The position numbers and the translations under genes are program-made. Below are positions 22,430 through 34,663 of a stretch of 64,000 nt of DNA, one piece after another. This stretch comes from Rhabditoides inermis (lineage: Eukaryota > Nematoda > Chromadorea > Rhabditida > Rhabditidae): positions 27,546-91,545 of the forward strand of contig CAWZYM010000274.1 of the NCBI GenBank assembly GCA_963966185.1, read 5' to 3'. The first letter of the stretch is position 1; each line of letters begins with the position of its first letter. Below the pieces are notes generated by a model. The model did not search any database. It saw only the letters and a program-made list of their open reading frames with translations, and had not been told where the DNA came from.

Positions 22430-23108
22430 GAAAGTGATGGTTCATAGAATAGAATTCACTTCTCATTACGGAGAACGTCAGATATTCAAGACCTTTTTTT
22501 CCAAGCGAATGCGCTCATTCGGAAACACAAAACTCAAGACTACAAAAAATGAATCTGGCACCGTGAAAAATCAGAAAGGTGAAAAAAAAGGAACTCAGAA
22601 CTCAAATCCATGAAACCTTCGACTTCGTTTTTTCATTAACAGTCTAAACAAATACCTCATTTTTGGGTCGTTTTATGATAGAAAAACTCTGAAACTCAAG
22701 GACTCTTCTTCAACGTACTTCGCCAAGTTTTATTTAGAAAAAAATGCCTGAATATGTGGAAAGCCTAAAAATCACTACATAGTTTTCTTTTTGTCTTTTT
22801 GTCATATGTACTGTGTTTGTGCGCAAAAACATGCTCGAATCAAATTTGCATGAAAAGTTTGTCTGTTCAGTGGACCAACATTACTGCCGTACAATGAAAC
22901 CGATTCTTTTTGTTTTCGACCTCGAACTTTAAGAACTGTCACTTTTCGCAAAACCTTCCCAAGCACAGTTTATTGACGCAATGTTTTTCCTGGTAACAAG
23001 ACAAATGGACAAAAAAACACAACTTCGAACTAAACTCTCAGAGAGTACGCTAAAGAAGTTATACACGAACGAAAAAAAAAGTTTTACACGAGCAATAATT
23101 TTTTGACG
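22430..23108. other. Intergenic AT-rich stretch
   Basis: No supported gene or repeat was seen before the MITE at 23,113. Confidence 0.5.
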
Positions 23109-23112
23109 TTAA

Positions 23113-23465
23113 AGGAACAGTGGCGACTTATTTTCGACTCGGAGTATTATTAAAAATCATCTTAACCTAAGGCGTTTGCAGTTTTTGCGAAAGAACGACG
23201 ATTCTGCGTTATTTTCGATTCTGCAACTGCCAAGAATGCAGCTCAAAATTTGAATTTCCCGCCAACACTTCACTGCAAAAACTTGGGTCGGAGACATAAC
23301 CGCAAATGAACAACGGACTGTCACTTGCTTCATGGCTCAGTGCATGTGCGCTGCGTTGTCACCCTAATCTTCGCGGGTTCGACTCCTGTCACTGCCAAAT
23401 GTTTTGTTAGTGTGAAAATGAGGAGTTGTGGCAGGTCGTGGCAGAAATAAGTCGCCACTGTGCCT
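23113..23465 (+). mobile_element. TTAA-flanked MITE with tRNA-like boxes, copy c
   Basis: 353 bp, the same length as copy a, with exact TTAA flanks at 23,109-23,112 and 23,466-23,469. The A-box-like part is TGGCTCAGTGCATGTGCG and the B box GGTTCGACTCC matches the tRNA consensus GGTTCGANTCC exactly. The boxes are about 40 bp apart. Confidence 0.85.
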
Positions 23466-23720
23466 TTAATAAGCCTTTGCCTTTTAGTTAACTGATAAAA
23501 ACTGTGGTGTGGTCGCTCTGCCAACTGTGGCGTTTGTGTTTGTAGCCAGTTCTACATGCGTGACTAATTGTAGACGAGGTCGGCACTGAAACAAACTAAT
23601 ATAGTAAATGCCAACAATAATCAAAAAAGTCTCATTTCTTGTGATTGACGTAATCGAAATGACAGTTTGATTCTGTGAATGCTTGTCATGCGTCACAGAT
23701 GAAAATCATTTCGATTTCAA

Positions 23721-26720
23721 TCACAAGAAAGGAGAAGTCACGATGAAATTTCCAAATGAATCCAAATGCATTGGGTACGAAAGTACGTCAGAGCAACTCA
23801 CAATAGACATGATGTTTTTGGCCGTGGCGCGCAGCTCTCTGATGTTGTAGATGACAATGAACGGGTCGAATATGGGGTAGATGGTGACGGTGAAGCAGAC
23901 GATGCGCGAGTACGCAAACTCCACGCCGAACAGCGGCAGGATGATGTTCACCGCGAGCGGAATGAAGTTGAGGCAGATCGGGATAGCTGTCTGAACGACC
24001 GTGATTGTTTCGAAGAAACTTGAACTGGAACTGACCTGTAGCATGAGTGCTCGGAAGAGTTGCGCCTGATTGGATCGGAACGCCCCGTTGAGCTTTCCCG
24101 AGGACAGTCGCCGCGCGATCTCCATTGCAGCCAACACTATCGCTATCAGGAGGGACAACTAGAAACAATATCGTTGTCGTTATTGGTCGAATCGTTTCTG
24201 TGTAGACTCACCAGATGGGCGATGACTCCCGCGAATCCCCACAGTGCCCGGTCTTCGTAGAACCACTCTCCCGCCGCACTCGCCTTCAAAAGGTATGTTG
24301 AGTTTTGCGAGTCGTTTGAGATGTTCGCGCGTTTGTATACTGATGTTTGTCATTCACACGCATTAGACAGTCGATGGGCAATGAGAGCGGTCTGTGCGCG
24401 CTTTTTCCTCTCACTGCGTGTTGCCGTGGCAAGAAAAAAAGTGTGCCGTGTTGTTCTTGCGACTTCTTGCAACTTTAAACAAAACGCATTGGCCGTAAAT
24501 TTGTATAGATCAAAACCGAGCAGTCTATGTTTCAACAAAAAAAGATATTTGTTTTAGTAGTTACCCACGTGTTAGAGATTTTTCTCGAATTTATTAGTTC
24601 AAATGTCTAATGTCGTTTGCTTTTAGTTTGTTCTTTTCATTTGGAAATAACTGTGTACTCACAGTCAGATCCCCAAGGGCTGAGAAATCGGCATTTAGGA
24701 GAAGACACCGCACATCACACACCACGAAACCATGTCACCACGACACCTTGTGTCGACACCACCATATTTGAACATAGTTTTTCGTGCTTGAAGTTACTGT
24801 ACATTGATGATGTGTGCACTCTTACAGTAAGATGGCTCTCACAGTAATCGTAATATCCACACATTTTATGAATGGCGGAAGTGATTGGTTTTCTGCCAAA
24901 AGCACACCGCGGCCTTACATTTAGCTAACAAAAGCGCCCAGTCGGCTCAAAGCAAGAATGGTGAAAAGCTGGTCAGCCTAGGGTTAGCCTTGTTTATCCA
25001 CATATTTCCCATGCTTGCCTTATATCGTTATTACTTCTCGCTTGCCGTGGAAATAAAAACTTCAATAAGCGACACGTCCTGCGCGCTTTTTTTTGTAATT
25101 TCGAGTATCTGACCGTGAAAAAAAGAGAAGCAGGCTTCTGACAACTTCTTGCAACACACTTTTTTTCTTCTTCACTGTTCACAAAAGCTAGTGCTAGTTA
25201 TCTGCAGTTGGTTTCCGATTTCACTCCCCGTTCGATACTGGAACCCGACGAGGCCTCCTTCGACCGCGTGCAGACCATAGTTGTCACGGATGTAAGGAGC
25301 CACCTGAAACAACGCAAGGTTCACGAGAAAAGTCACTCGTCATGGGTGAGCCCACGCACTTGTTGCCACTTTGCATCATGCGTGTCCACCAATTCATTCC
25401 CACTTTTCCAAACTTCACTCACCGCTGCTATCTTCTCTACCGCTGGCGTTCCGACGTCGAATGTGAACAGAAATATGATCACGTAGTAGACGGCTACAAT
25501 TGAGAAGATGCCCAGGTAGCGAGGGATCAGTGGAATGTACACCGGCCTGAAATGAAGGCCATGATTGCATAGTGCACACCAGTTTGAATTGAATGACTAG
25601 AGCATCATACCGATACCACCACATCAAAAGTTTCAAAACTGACACAATGAAAGCATAGTTTTTTTGCTCTCGCAATTTTCACTTTCTCATCTTTTTTTAT
25701 TTATAAACAAAAGTGATTACTTGTGTCATGCCACAACATGTAAAGTACTCATACATCTACTGAATCAGGAAAAATTCCTCACGTTCACGCCTTAACCAAG
25801 TTGCGGTCAGTCTCTTCGGAAGCAATTGTGTTTCGAAGGAATAGCAAAGCATTCCGAAGTGTTTGGGAGTGTTCGGGAGTATTCCGAAGGCAATTCGGGA
25901 GTGTTCTGAGGGCGATTCGAAAAGCAATTCCGAAGGGTTTCGGGGGAGTTCGGGAGTGTTTCGAAGAGACTGACCGCAACTTCACCTAGTGTGTGAGCTT
26001 GAATGAGCGTATGACGTGACACATCTCACTGAAAGATCACATTGTGACTACATGTCAATCACCTGCATATGATGATGTATCTGTACATGAACTGGCAGGT
26101 GAGCGAGAGATGGCAGAGAATGTAGAAGCCGCAGAACGCGAGTAGGAAGGGCTTTCGGTGCCAGCCCTCTAGGAATGGAGACATCGAGATCATATAGTAG
26201 GCGTCCGTGCCGGAGAAGCACATCTGAAAGTGAACGCGTCGTCAGAGTTTCTCGATCATGCCAGCATACATCTATTTTCTACTTGAGCAACCTTTCTGAC
26301 ACTGTATTCACAATATCAGACCCTTTTTTCACTATTGTTTCGGTGTTGTGAACGGAACACTCATGTGTCATGTGCTTACTTATGTAGCTGCGGCAATCAC
26401 AAAGAGCAAACAATTGCAAAGTCGGTATCAATGTATCACAAGTATTCTCACAAACAACTACTTTTCCAGCAACGGACTAACACATTGAACATTGGTCTGT
26501 CCACCCCCGCATATTTTTCTGAAACACGTACCGGTATACACAAGGCGTTGGAGATGGCGAAGCAAATGTTGACGACTGCGAACGATGCGAGCAGGTACTT
26601 GTACTGACGCATCTTCGACGTGTTCGACTTGTGGAGCACGACGAAGAGAAGGATGTTGAAGACGATCGTCATGACGGAAGTCGCGTAGACGGAACGAATG
26701 TGGTATTCGACGGGAAACAT
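23721..26720 (-). CDS. Str-like 7TM chemoreceptor, nearly complete, damaged donor
   Basis: Paralogue of the 4.6-kb gene. Exons (minus) about: 26720-26532, 26223-26063, 25546-25423, 25303-about 25227, about 24291-24197, about 24161-24036, 23990-23721. Exon 1 has the RQYKYLLASFAVVN segment; exon 2 ends QFMYRYIIIC; the last exon has YPIFDPFIVIYNIRELR. The two introns that split the last part of the first gene are reduced to one here. At the end of exon 4 the expected donor GTGAGT reads GGGAGT (about 25,221-25,226), and the next intron is about 0.9 kb, far longer than its counterpart. It may therefore be non-functional or use another site. A MITE sits in intron 2. Confidence 0.75.
25797..25984. 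mobile_element. Short MITE, GCGGTCAGTCTC family, copy 2
   Basis: Ends GTTGCGGTCAGTCTCTTCGG and the inverse CGAAGAGACTGACCGCAAC. The interior is made of repeated TTCCGAA/TTCGGGAGTGTT words. Located in intron 2 of the second Str-like gene. Confidence 0.8.
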
Positions 26721-26729
26721 GGTTACATC

Positions 26730-27590
26730 TGAAAGAATGAATGAGTTCAGCTCTATATTCGCAAACCGTAGTGAAATGAACGAGAGTAAGTACGACTGAG
26801 AGTCAGGGTCAGCTTTAGCGCTCTGTCACAGGCCTACTTACACAGGCGCTGCAATGTAAAAGCGCCGCAAGAGAGCGTTAATTGAAAAGAGAGAAGACTT
26901 CGAGAACAACGCTCCACGCGAAAACGGTGTGGATGGGGGGGGGCGAACATACTGTATAATATAGAGAAAAATACCTGTTCTAATGACGAATGATTGAAAA
27001 AAGACAGTTAAGAACACGCAAGGACAGCCAAGGACAGTTTGAAGGGGTGTCAAGGGGAAAGTTAGCCTTTGCCGACAGATGCCTCATGAGATCAATTTTA
27101 ATGAGTACATCACCTAAAAGTTTTGTGCATGAACTACGATTGCCACCGTCAGTTCACGATAGTTCTCGAAAGTGAACCACGACGTGAACCATAAACGGAA
27201 CATGTGAATTGAGATTCGCAAAGTTTTGATTTAATTGTTGATGTTAAGAATAAATAGGTTACTGATTCGGCGCTCAAAATGAAACTCGCGCGATAACAGC
27301 AGGGCGAAAGACTGCGCGATTTGAGAGATCGCAGACAGGTAGCACGCGGTCTGTGACATTAGAACCCCTCAAACACGATCGTGTGTCACCAAAACATCCA
27401 TTTCTCAGGTAAAGTCGTACACTACACAATGAGTTTTCTACACAGCTCTACACGGTGGTGTAGAAAGAGCTACACGTCGAGAACGGCGCCGCGCCCGGAC
27501 AGGCTTTTGTCGTGAGTAATGCGCGTTTGTCGTGATATTTTCAACGACGAGTTTTGTGCTGGAACATTTTCAACAACATACGTATCGAAT
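26730..27590. other. Intergenic stretch
   Basis: AT-rich with a short G-run near 26,935. No gene or recognised repeat. Confidence 0.5.
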
Positions 27591-27599
27591 ATATATGTT

Positions 27600-28527
27600 T
27601 GGTTATTCGCAGGCTTCGCCCGTATCTGTCGCCGCTTGAAGGCTTGGCTCTCGTCGGTGGCTGCTCAGGCGCCCGTTCAGACCGGAGTCGTGCCCACTCA
27701 GGACCATCACCGACCACCTCAAGATCCAGCTTCTTATCAGAAGCTACCAGATGCGTGCTACTATGACTGTGTTTGTGAATATGTAATATTTGTTTTCGTT
27801 TTTCTTATTCAAGTTGCTAATTTCAGACCCGCGGTCACAACCTTGCCGACCTCGACCCGCTTGGAATAAACTCGGCCGATCTGGACGACACTATCCCGCC
27901 CGAGCTCGAGCTGTCGTACTGCGGTCTTACCGAGAAGGATCTCGACGGGGAGTTCATCCTGCTGCCGACCACCTTCATCGGAGCGACGTCAAGAGCCTCA
28001 CTTTCAGGGACATTGCCAACAGGCTCAAGGTGAGTTACAGCTAATCGGATTAGTTATTCTTGGTGGTTGTATTGATAAAGTTGAAACATATATATGCTGC
28101 AGAACATCTACTGCATCCGCGAGCGCTTCGAGGCCCCGCGCGCCACGGAGCTCTCGCCCGAGCAGAAGAAGGTGGGGAAAATGTTTCTTGGTTCTTGTTT
28201 CATGTTTTTTTTCAGGTCGCCTTTTGTTCAAGCGTCTGATTCGCTCGACCAAGTTTGAGGAGTTCCTCGCCAAGAAGTGACCTAGCGAGAAGCTTCGGTT
28301 TCAAGGGATGCGATCCCGGCCATCAAGCAGGTGCTTACATGCGTTGTGCCAATCGGACATGTAATCATACTTGCGTTGCAGGTGATTGACCAGTCGTCGA
28401 TGGGTGTGGACTCCGTGGTGATTGGCATGCCGCACCGCGGTCGTCTCAACGTGCTGACCAACGTGTGCCGCCAGACGCTGTCCACCACCCTCTCGCAGTT
28501 TTCGCTCCTCGAGCCCGCCGGTGAAGG
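27600..28527 (+). pseudogene. 2-oxoglutarate dehydrogenase E1 (ogdh-1-like) pseudogene fragment
   Basis: Recognisable pieces of the mitochondrial 2-oxoglutarate dehydrogenase E1 subunit in order: DHLKIQLLIRSYQMR (near 27,713), then RGHNLADLDPLGINSADLDD, LTFRDIANRLK, IRERFEAP, LLFKRLIRSTKFEEFLAKK, and [14 protein letters not shown] (near 28,417). The last is close to the conserved [11 protein letters not shown] segment of the family. Damage: a one-base shift after TTFIG; loss of the residues between NIYC and IRERFE; TGA in place of the expected Trp after FLAKK (28,278-28,280); further frame changes. Introns are still present, so it arose by DNA duplication, not retrotransposition. The active gene must lie elsewhere. 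Confidence 0.85.
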
Positions 28528-28529
28528 TC

Positions 28530-29600
28530 AGTCGCTTCACGATGCTTTGCTTGTTTTCTACTGATCATAATCGTGTTGGGGATACATGCGGGGATGCGGC
28601 GCCTGTTTGTTTTGATATTTTTTTTTACTTTTCATAAGTGGCGCGCACAGCGCCCCATGTACTATTAATTATAAATCTGTTTCGCATTTTACGGATCAGA
28701 CTGAACTGAAAAGTTGATTTGATATTCGGTCGTCAAGTCAATTAAGCAACAACTTATTGAGAGCAATTTGGACTTTTTTTTCTCGTACAGAGATATGTAC
28801 AGACAAATGAAAAAACAATCCAGCTTTATCGAATTGATCACTCAAATAGAAACAAAAGTAGGCTCCAGTTCCTTAAACAGTGTAGGTTATTTTGAGCATT
28901 AGAACGTATGTAAAGACCTCTAGGGACTAATGTGAATGGCATGCGTTGCGTAGTCAGAGGCAGCGCAGTACTATATAGCCTGCGCCAGAGCGATAGTTTT
29001 CGATCTACCTCGCTTCCAGTTCGAAACACGGTGCCATAACCGTCTGCCTCGCGCGCTATTGCCGAGAGCTGACTCTCCGACTTCCTCTGATCTACCCCAC
29101 CGCGCGCAACTTGTTGCGGGCATAGAACTATACGCAAATCCGTTTCAACTCAAGGTTTTGAGAAAGTTTTTTTCAATTTGTTGTGAGGGAGAGGGGTTTA
29201 TCTATATCCTATATGACGATTGTGGTGTTGTCCTTCTTGCCCTTCACTCTGAATCTGTTTAGGTCATCAAAGAACCAATATGGACAAAAATGAAATACTT
29301 AGATTGTATAGAGTGAAAACATCCGTCATGAAAGGTTACTTGATACTTGATAGCACTGAGTTCGGGTATAAAGAAAGAAATAACCAATTCCTTCAGATTT
29401 CACTTTTTACTTCAAAATCGTTCACCGACATGGCGACATGTCATCAGCGGAACTAATATTACTTTTAGTTTCAGTAATGACTTGCTGATTAGAGTTTAGT
29501 CATCAAAAAAACACAATACACCGTCAAAAAATCATCGGCTAATAATAGTATGACTAATCAGAGTGTATTTAAATTATCTGGAACTGAACCAAAGGAAAGT
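28530..29600. other. Region without supported gene
   Basis: A 99-codon minus-strand frame (28,838-29,137) shows no recognised motif. No repeat was matched. Confidence 0.45.
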
Positions 29601-29604
29601 TCAT

Positions 29605-30079
29605 TCATGCGCACTGACGGGTGATGGTGATGGGACTCTTTTGTCGGTGCTTGAACGCCACTGATGTGACTTGCGAAGCGGCCCGACCGCGAGAGAAGAG
29701 GCTGATTCGGACAGTGCGCAGACAGAGCAGAGACAGCGGCTGGCAGAACAGAAGCACGTCCGACAGCAGTTGGAACTGAAAAAACATCAACCGTTTGTCT
29801 TCGAACAAAACAACAGAAAGAATGAGCGCAGACGCGTCACGGCGCACGTTGCCCTGTTCACTAAAGAAGAACAACAGACATGTCGGAAAGCGGGAAGAAC
29901 GCGTTGGGACAAACGTTCTTTCTGTTTCCCCATCTCACCACGTCTTGTGTGAGCTGTAGGAGTGCGATGCTGGCGGTGAGCTGCGCCCACAGCTTCACTC
30001 CCTGCGCCACACCCATGAGCAGCGTGAACGCGAACTGCACCTGCGTCACCACCAGCTCACAGCTTCTCCGCCAACACAC
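29605..30079 (-). pseudogene. Srg/Srv-like receptor, 3' fragment
   Basis: The last exon (about 29,778-29,605) reads LLSDVLLFCQPLSLLCLRTVR, closely matching the TM7 exon of the gene at 20,975. The preceding exon has LVVTQVQFAFTLLMGVAQG, a TM6-like segment. Upstream, EADEMMKMSVLAEKL appears in another frame one base away, so a frameshift near 30,062 is likely. No TM1-TM5 exons were found upstream. Probably a truncated copy. Confidence 0.6.
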
Positions 30080-30379
30080 TCATTTTCATCATCTCGTCAG
30101 CCTCGTCAACCTGCTCTTGTTGAACCGATGCACTTCCTCAAAAAAAAAGACAAAAAGAAAAATCTTTTTCCCCGTCATGTCCTTTCCTAGTCTTTTCTGT
30201 CTTGTCTGAACTTGTCTTGTCTCGCCTCTCTCGCATCGAGCGGTCGGGTCGAAATGATCTTCCCCCAGTACCCTTGAGCAAGGCGGGGAATAAGTCACGA
30301 GAACGCTCTTCCTAGCCCGCGGAGTTACTATTGTGGATTATAATGGAAGGAAGGAACACCCGGAGCTCCACTATTGTCT

Positions 30380-30492
30380 ATAATGATATCTAATTGTGTG
30401 TTTCTCCCAGCGCTTAGCCCTTGCGGTGTACCGCATGCACGTGTTGTATAGTCAGGATATTCTGGATAAATGATTGATTGATTGATTGTCTT
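30380..30492 (+). mobile_element. 3' end of an RTE-like retroelement
   Basis: The stretch ends CTGGATAAATGATTGATTGA, i.e. a GATAAATG signal followed by (TGAT)n. This resembles the short 3' tails of RTE elements, also seen next to the other RTE fragments here. No protein part is left. Confidence 0.45.
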
Positions 30493-30569
30493 GTCTTGCC
30501 CGAGTTGGTCAGGTCTGGTTCAGGTCTGAGCGGACCTAATCATGGCATACACTAACCCCAATCTCTTTG

Positions 30570-30572
<3 letters not shown>

Positions 30573-30628
<56 letters not shown>

Positions 30629-30645
30629 TCCCCCCCCCCCCCTCT
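30573..30645. repeat. (CT)n tract followed by a C-run
   Basis: CT repeat with one CTTT interruption, then a run of C and CTCTC. Confidence 0.9.
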
Positions 30646-30784
30646 CTTAAAGAGGCGAGGGCATTAGCAGCGAGTAGAAGACGGTCGTTGTTGAAGCATT
30701 TGTTATTTGCGCCAAGGATATAGTCGGATTGGATCCTATATGCCATCCGTGACGTTTCACATGTTGTGCAGTTTTGTGCAACAC

Positions 30785-31100
30785 AACATGTGTGTCATCA
30801 AATATCCAAAACGCTTCCATGAGTAGGAATCGAGCCCGTGAACAAGCAGCGGCAATTTTGCGCTGGCGGCGTACACTGCGCCATAGAGGCAGTGGTGAAG
30901 AAATCGAAGAGAGAGCCCATGTAGCTCCACTGGCCTCTTCAGTGTACAATGATGAGAGATAACGAACAAACATATCTGCGAAATTCAATGACCTGTCAGA
31001 ATGACCCTCAATGGCGCAGTGGTAGAGCCCGCCGCCAGTGCGCGATCGTTGCGAGCAGCCCAAGGGTTCGATTCCCTTTCACAATGCGTTTTGGATATTT
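30785..31100. mobile_element. Inverted pair of tRNA-like sequences
   Basis: Left half (minus): TATGGCGCAGTGTACGCCGC as A box and GGGCTCGATTCC as B box. Right half (plus): ATGGCGCAGTGGTAGAGC as A box and GGGTTCGATTCCC as B box. Outside each is ATATCCAAAACGC or its inverse GCGTTTTGGATAT. The whole forms a foldback about 310 bp long with a tRNA-like head in each arm. Confidence 0.6.
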
Positions 31101-31389
31101 TTTTGTAATTTTGCGACAATATTTTGTACTTGACCTCCAACTTTCAATCGCTTGGATGGTCAAAGACGTTACCTTCGATTCCTATAATAAAATTTATGGA
31201 AACTAAACACAATATGCTCTTTTTGATGGTATATGCCGCTGCCGTTGTCGCGGGCCGAAACATTTTAAAAAAAAATCGAAAATAGGCAAATTTTCTTATT
31301 TTTAGGTCATATCTTCCTAACACTTGAGTTAATCGAAAATCAGTTTATATGAAAAGTGTTTTATAAAGCCAAGACAATTCGAACAAGCT

Positions 31390-31580
31390 TTCAAAAAGTT
31401 ATTTTGGACTAAAACTGGCTGATTTGAGGTAGTGGTTCCTTAACTGACCAAACTCGCATAATGGACCAAAACCACCGACACTACCTTGTAGAGCACCCTC
31501 GAAAACCCTCATGTGCACTCATTCAGCTCCTAGGTCCCACCTCGTCCGATTCTTACGCGGATAGTGTGATACGTCTCTCG
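31390..31580 (+). repeat. Dispersed repeat shared with 51,465-51,655
   Basis: GGTTCCTTAACTGACCAAAC, CTACCTTGTAGAGCA and AGCTCCTAGGTCCCACCT occur in the same order near 51,510-51,620, followed in both by CGTCCGATTCTTACGCGGAT. Non-coding. Confidence 0.7.
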
Positions 31581-31814
31581 CATAGGATCCAAACCAACTA
31601 CATATAGGCCGGGGTCATCTGCGTCATCAGGAGGGACAATAGATGATATACATGTGCCGTTACTGATAAACGAAACCTACGACACGTCAAAGGGCCGCAC
31701 GTCCGCGCGAAATTGAACTATCTGAAGGGAGATTCGATTCGCGCCATCTGGAGCAAGTCGGATCGCTCAAGTAAGTAATATTTATTTTTATTTTGTTTTG
31801 TTTTTCCAAACTGT

Positions 31815-33244
31815 TCACTTTGCAACAAATGCGACACTCGGTACAACTCGGCGTGGTTGTGTGATCACTCGAGACGGCGTATGAGACGTGTCCGTGTGGA
31901 AGACTGTGGTGTGTACGGCGAGCATGCGTCGCACGAGAGAGACAGCGGCGAGTCGGTAGGGCACATGCGCACACAGAACGACGAGGGAAGACGCCGTGCC
32001 GTGCACAGCTACCGTCACCATGATCCAGTTGCTGCTGTCTGAATGGAGAATCGATTGTATTCTCATTGACATTGTCACTTGTCAGTCAGAAACTCACTGA
32101 TCGGATTGGTTTCGGTGCCAAAAATGTCATGAATGAAGATGTTCAAGATTCGAACGCACGGAACGGCTAGTAGTATCATCGGAAGAGATGTCTGAAATAT
32201 TGAATATTTGACTGTGTTTTTTTGTGACAAACTCGCCTGTATGACGAGTATGAAGACGTATTTGCGCTGTAGTTTTCGAGTTTTTTTCACTGCCGCTGGC
32301 AGTGGCAATGCACAAGAAACAGATACTCAGACAAATTAGAATGAGCAAGATGTTTATTACTCCAAGACCGAAGAACGCCGCAATGAACTAGGTTGACATT
32401 CGTAGTATGAACGATAATGATTTGCTTACTTGAACTGTCGCGGCTTTCATGGAAAAGAGTAGAATGACTTGATTTCCCGGCACTTGAGAGAGGGCTGTCA
32501 GTTGGACAGTAGTGTTGACATCGCATTTGTGTCGTCTTTCTTTCTCGTCCAGACTAATTTGTGCCAGAACAGAGCGAACTCCAGCAGCAATGAAAGTCGA
32601 AATTTGCAAGACGGAAATGGATAGTATCATGAGTTTGTAGTGTTTTTGCAAAAAGGAGTTTGTTGTGAGAAGTGTCTGAATTTGTGTTTCACTCAATTTT
32701 TCAAGCATTATATCGAACCTTTAAGCGGTAAATATACAAATTCAAAATTGAACAAAACATGAAAATTGATTGTGTGATCAATAATCTTAAAGCCGATAAT
32801 CTTAAATTTCATGACGGTGTGCGTTGTGAATTGTTCGATAATGAACCTGGACTCACCAGGGCAATATATTTGTTAGGCAAGTATTGATAAACGCCTTTGA
32901 TTTGAACAGCTGGCAAAGGAAAGAAAATCGCAGGACTGAAACCGACAGTCATGTTGAAGTCGAAAAGCATTTTAGCAATCTGAATTGTTGGAGGACACTC
33001 AACATATGTTTCCAGAACATACCTGTGCAGTTAGTAGATACCATCGGTAATCTGACATGGTTTTCGGAGATTTGCGAACAATGAGCCAGCAGACAAAAGA
33101 GTGAATAGGAAACGCCACGCAAGCTATCACGTTCATTTTCGGCACTATAGAATCGTGGTAGTCGAAATCGAATGTGCAGTTTGAGCAAGGAATACAGTTG
33201 ATGGCGCCTCGTTGGAGGTAGAGAAGAATGGTGGCTGGATTCAT
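31815..33244 (-). CDS. Srh-like 7TM chemoreceptor with a one-base frameshift
   Basis: Exons (minus): 33244-33023, 32979-32857, 32675-32430, 32387-32237, 32191-32098, 32038-31815. Exon 1 has IVRKSPKTMSDYRWYLL, like the Srh kTP..M..yk segment. Exon 4 ends RKLQRKYVFILVIQ. Exon 6 has VAVHGTASSLVVL and HVPYR, the Srh HG..st.......pYR signature after TM7. Exon 4 is 151 bp instead of 150: its TM5 part and its LQRK part are in different frames, separated by a seven-T run (seven A on the coding strand, 32,281-32,287). Intron 4 starts GC rather than GT. Either a pseudogene or an indel in the assembly. A truncated second copy is at 36,840-37,647. Confidence 0.75.
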
Positions 33245-33671
33245 AACTGCAACGAGATATGTCAGCTAAAGCACATGCAAAAACACAGACGCGGCATTGT
33301 TCACTAGTGAAGAATATCCCTAGACCGTTAGAGCTACAGAGCCACACCCTCGACTTCGAGCCAAAAATTTATAGGCATGTTATGATAGTGTACCTTACAA
33401 TTTACAATTACTCAGAATTAGAACTTCAGACGTTGATTCAGAACTTCAGACGTTGATTTTTTTTTCTACGCGCAACAAATGTTTCCAGAACGAAAAAGTG
33501 CAAGGCTTGTTTCAGTCTACATCATTCCATCTCTGGCGGTCAAAGACCGAAATAGACGTGAGATATGTGTTTCACAAAATGCGGGCGTGTTCACTATAAG
33601 CATATCAAGACCCAGCAGGTAAGTGTAGTCTTCAGATAAAAAGAACGCGTTATAAAAAAGACCTATCTTCT

Positions 33672-33802
33672 ATTATCTGTTAAAAAGTACTTGCGTAAAG
33701 AGAATAAGTTTGTCTCTTGCTTGACCCAATTCAACAAAAGCGCATGCATAAAACGTTTACTAATAATAATACAAACCTTCACCTCTCCCTCCCTCCCTCT
33801 CT

Positions 33803-33854
<52 letters not shown>

Positions 33855-33970
33855 TCTCTCTCTATTGACGTTATTCATTTGTAATGTTATGTTTCATCTG
33901 TTAATGACCACAGGTTTGTGTTAGTATTTGTAAACGTTTTATGCATGCGCTTTTGTTGAATCGGGTCAAG
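33672..33970. mobile_element. Foldback element FB2 with (CT)n centre
   Basis: Left arm from 33,672, right arm ending near 33,970, with the core AACAAAAGCGCATGCATAAA and its inverse. The outer part of the right arm (present in FB1) is missing. The centre is CT-rich, 33,780-33,863. Flanking sequence to 34,210 matches the flank of FB1. Confidence 0.7.
33797..33863. repeat. (CT)n microsatellite
   Basis: CT tract with single C insertions, in the centre of FB2. Confidence 0.9.
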
Positions 33971-34663
33971 AGTACGCACAGAACTATGATGTGACACATT
34001 TTATGATGTGACACACATTGTATATGCAACTATATTTTTCTTGGTAATGTATAGAAACGATTTTAAACGACACTTTTCTCTGCATTTTCGGTCGCCGTGG
34101 TGTAAGTGCATGTCTGCGCTCTCTGCCGACAGCGTGCTCTCTCGCGCTTTCTCTACTCGCGCCCCGCCCGTCTGATGCCGGGAGATAAAGCTAGCAGCAA
34201 GAGTGAGTGGAAACGACACCCACCCACCCACACGCTGGCCTTGCGACTAGTGCGCGCGCGAGATCGCTCATAACTTCTTTCGGATAAAAGATACGAATAT
34301 GACGTCATTCAGTGATCTGAATTACTGAACGGTGCGAATCTAACAAAAATGAATTTGATGAGTTCACATCGTTGCTAACATGACCTTTGGATATCGCTTC
34401 GTTTAAATTCTGGCGCGAGCCCTATCCTAAGCCAAAAGAGAGGGCGCTGCGCGCCCTCTTTAATTTTTTATTATCTTCCAATCATGCCCGATCATTAAGT
34501 ATGAAAAAATCGACTGTCAAAACTTCCGCTTGGTTCTTCGAATACAAACGTGACTTTTCGAAAAAGAGTTCATGCGTTTTTCGATAAATTTACTAACGAA
34601 AAAAGCTTTTGCATGATTTGCATGTCTCTTTAAAAACAAAGTTTTTTCGTTGAAAGCCTTTAA

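Noticed and set aside
30990..31090. Functional tRNA gene on the plus strand
   Set aside because: Good boxes, but the anticodon region is too long and stems do not pair; it is paired with an inverted copy.
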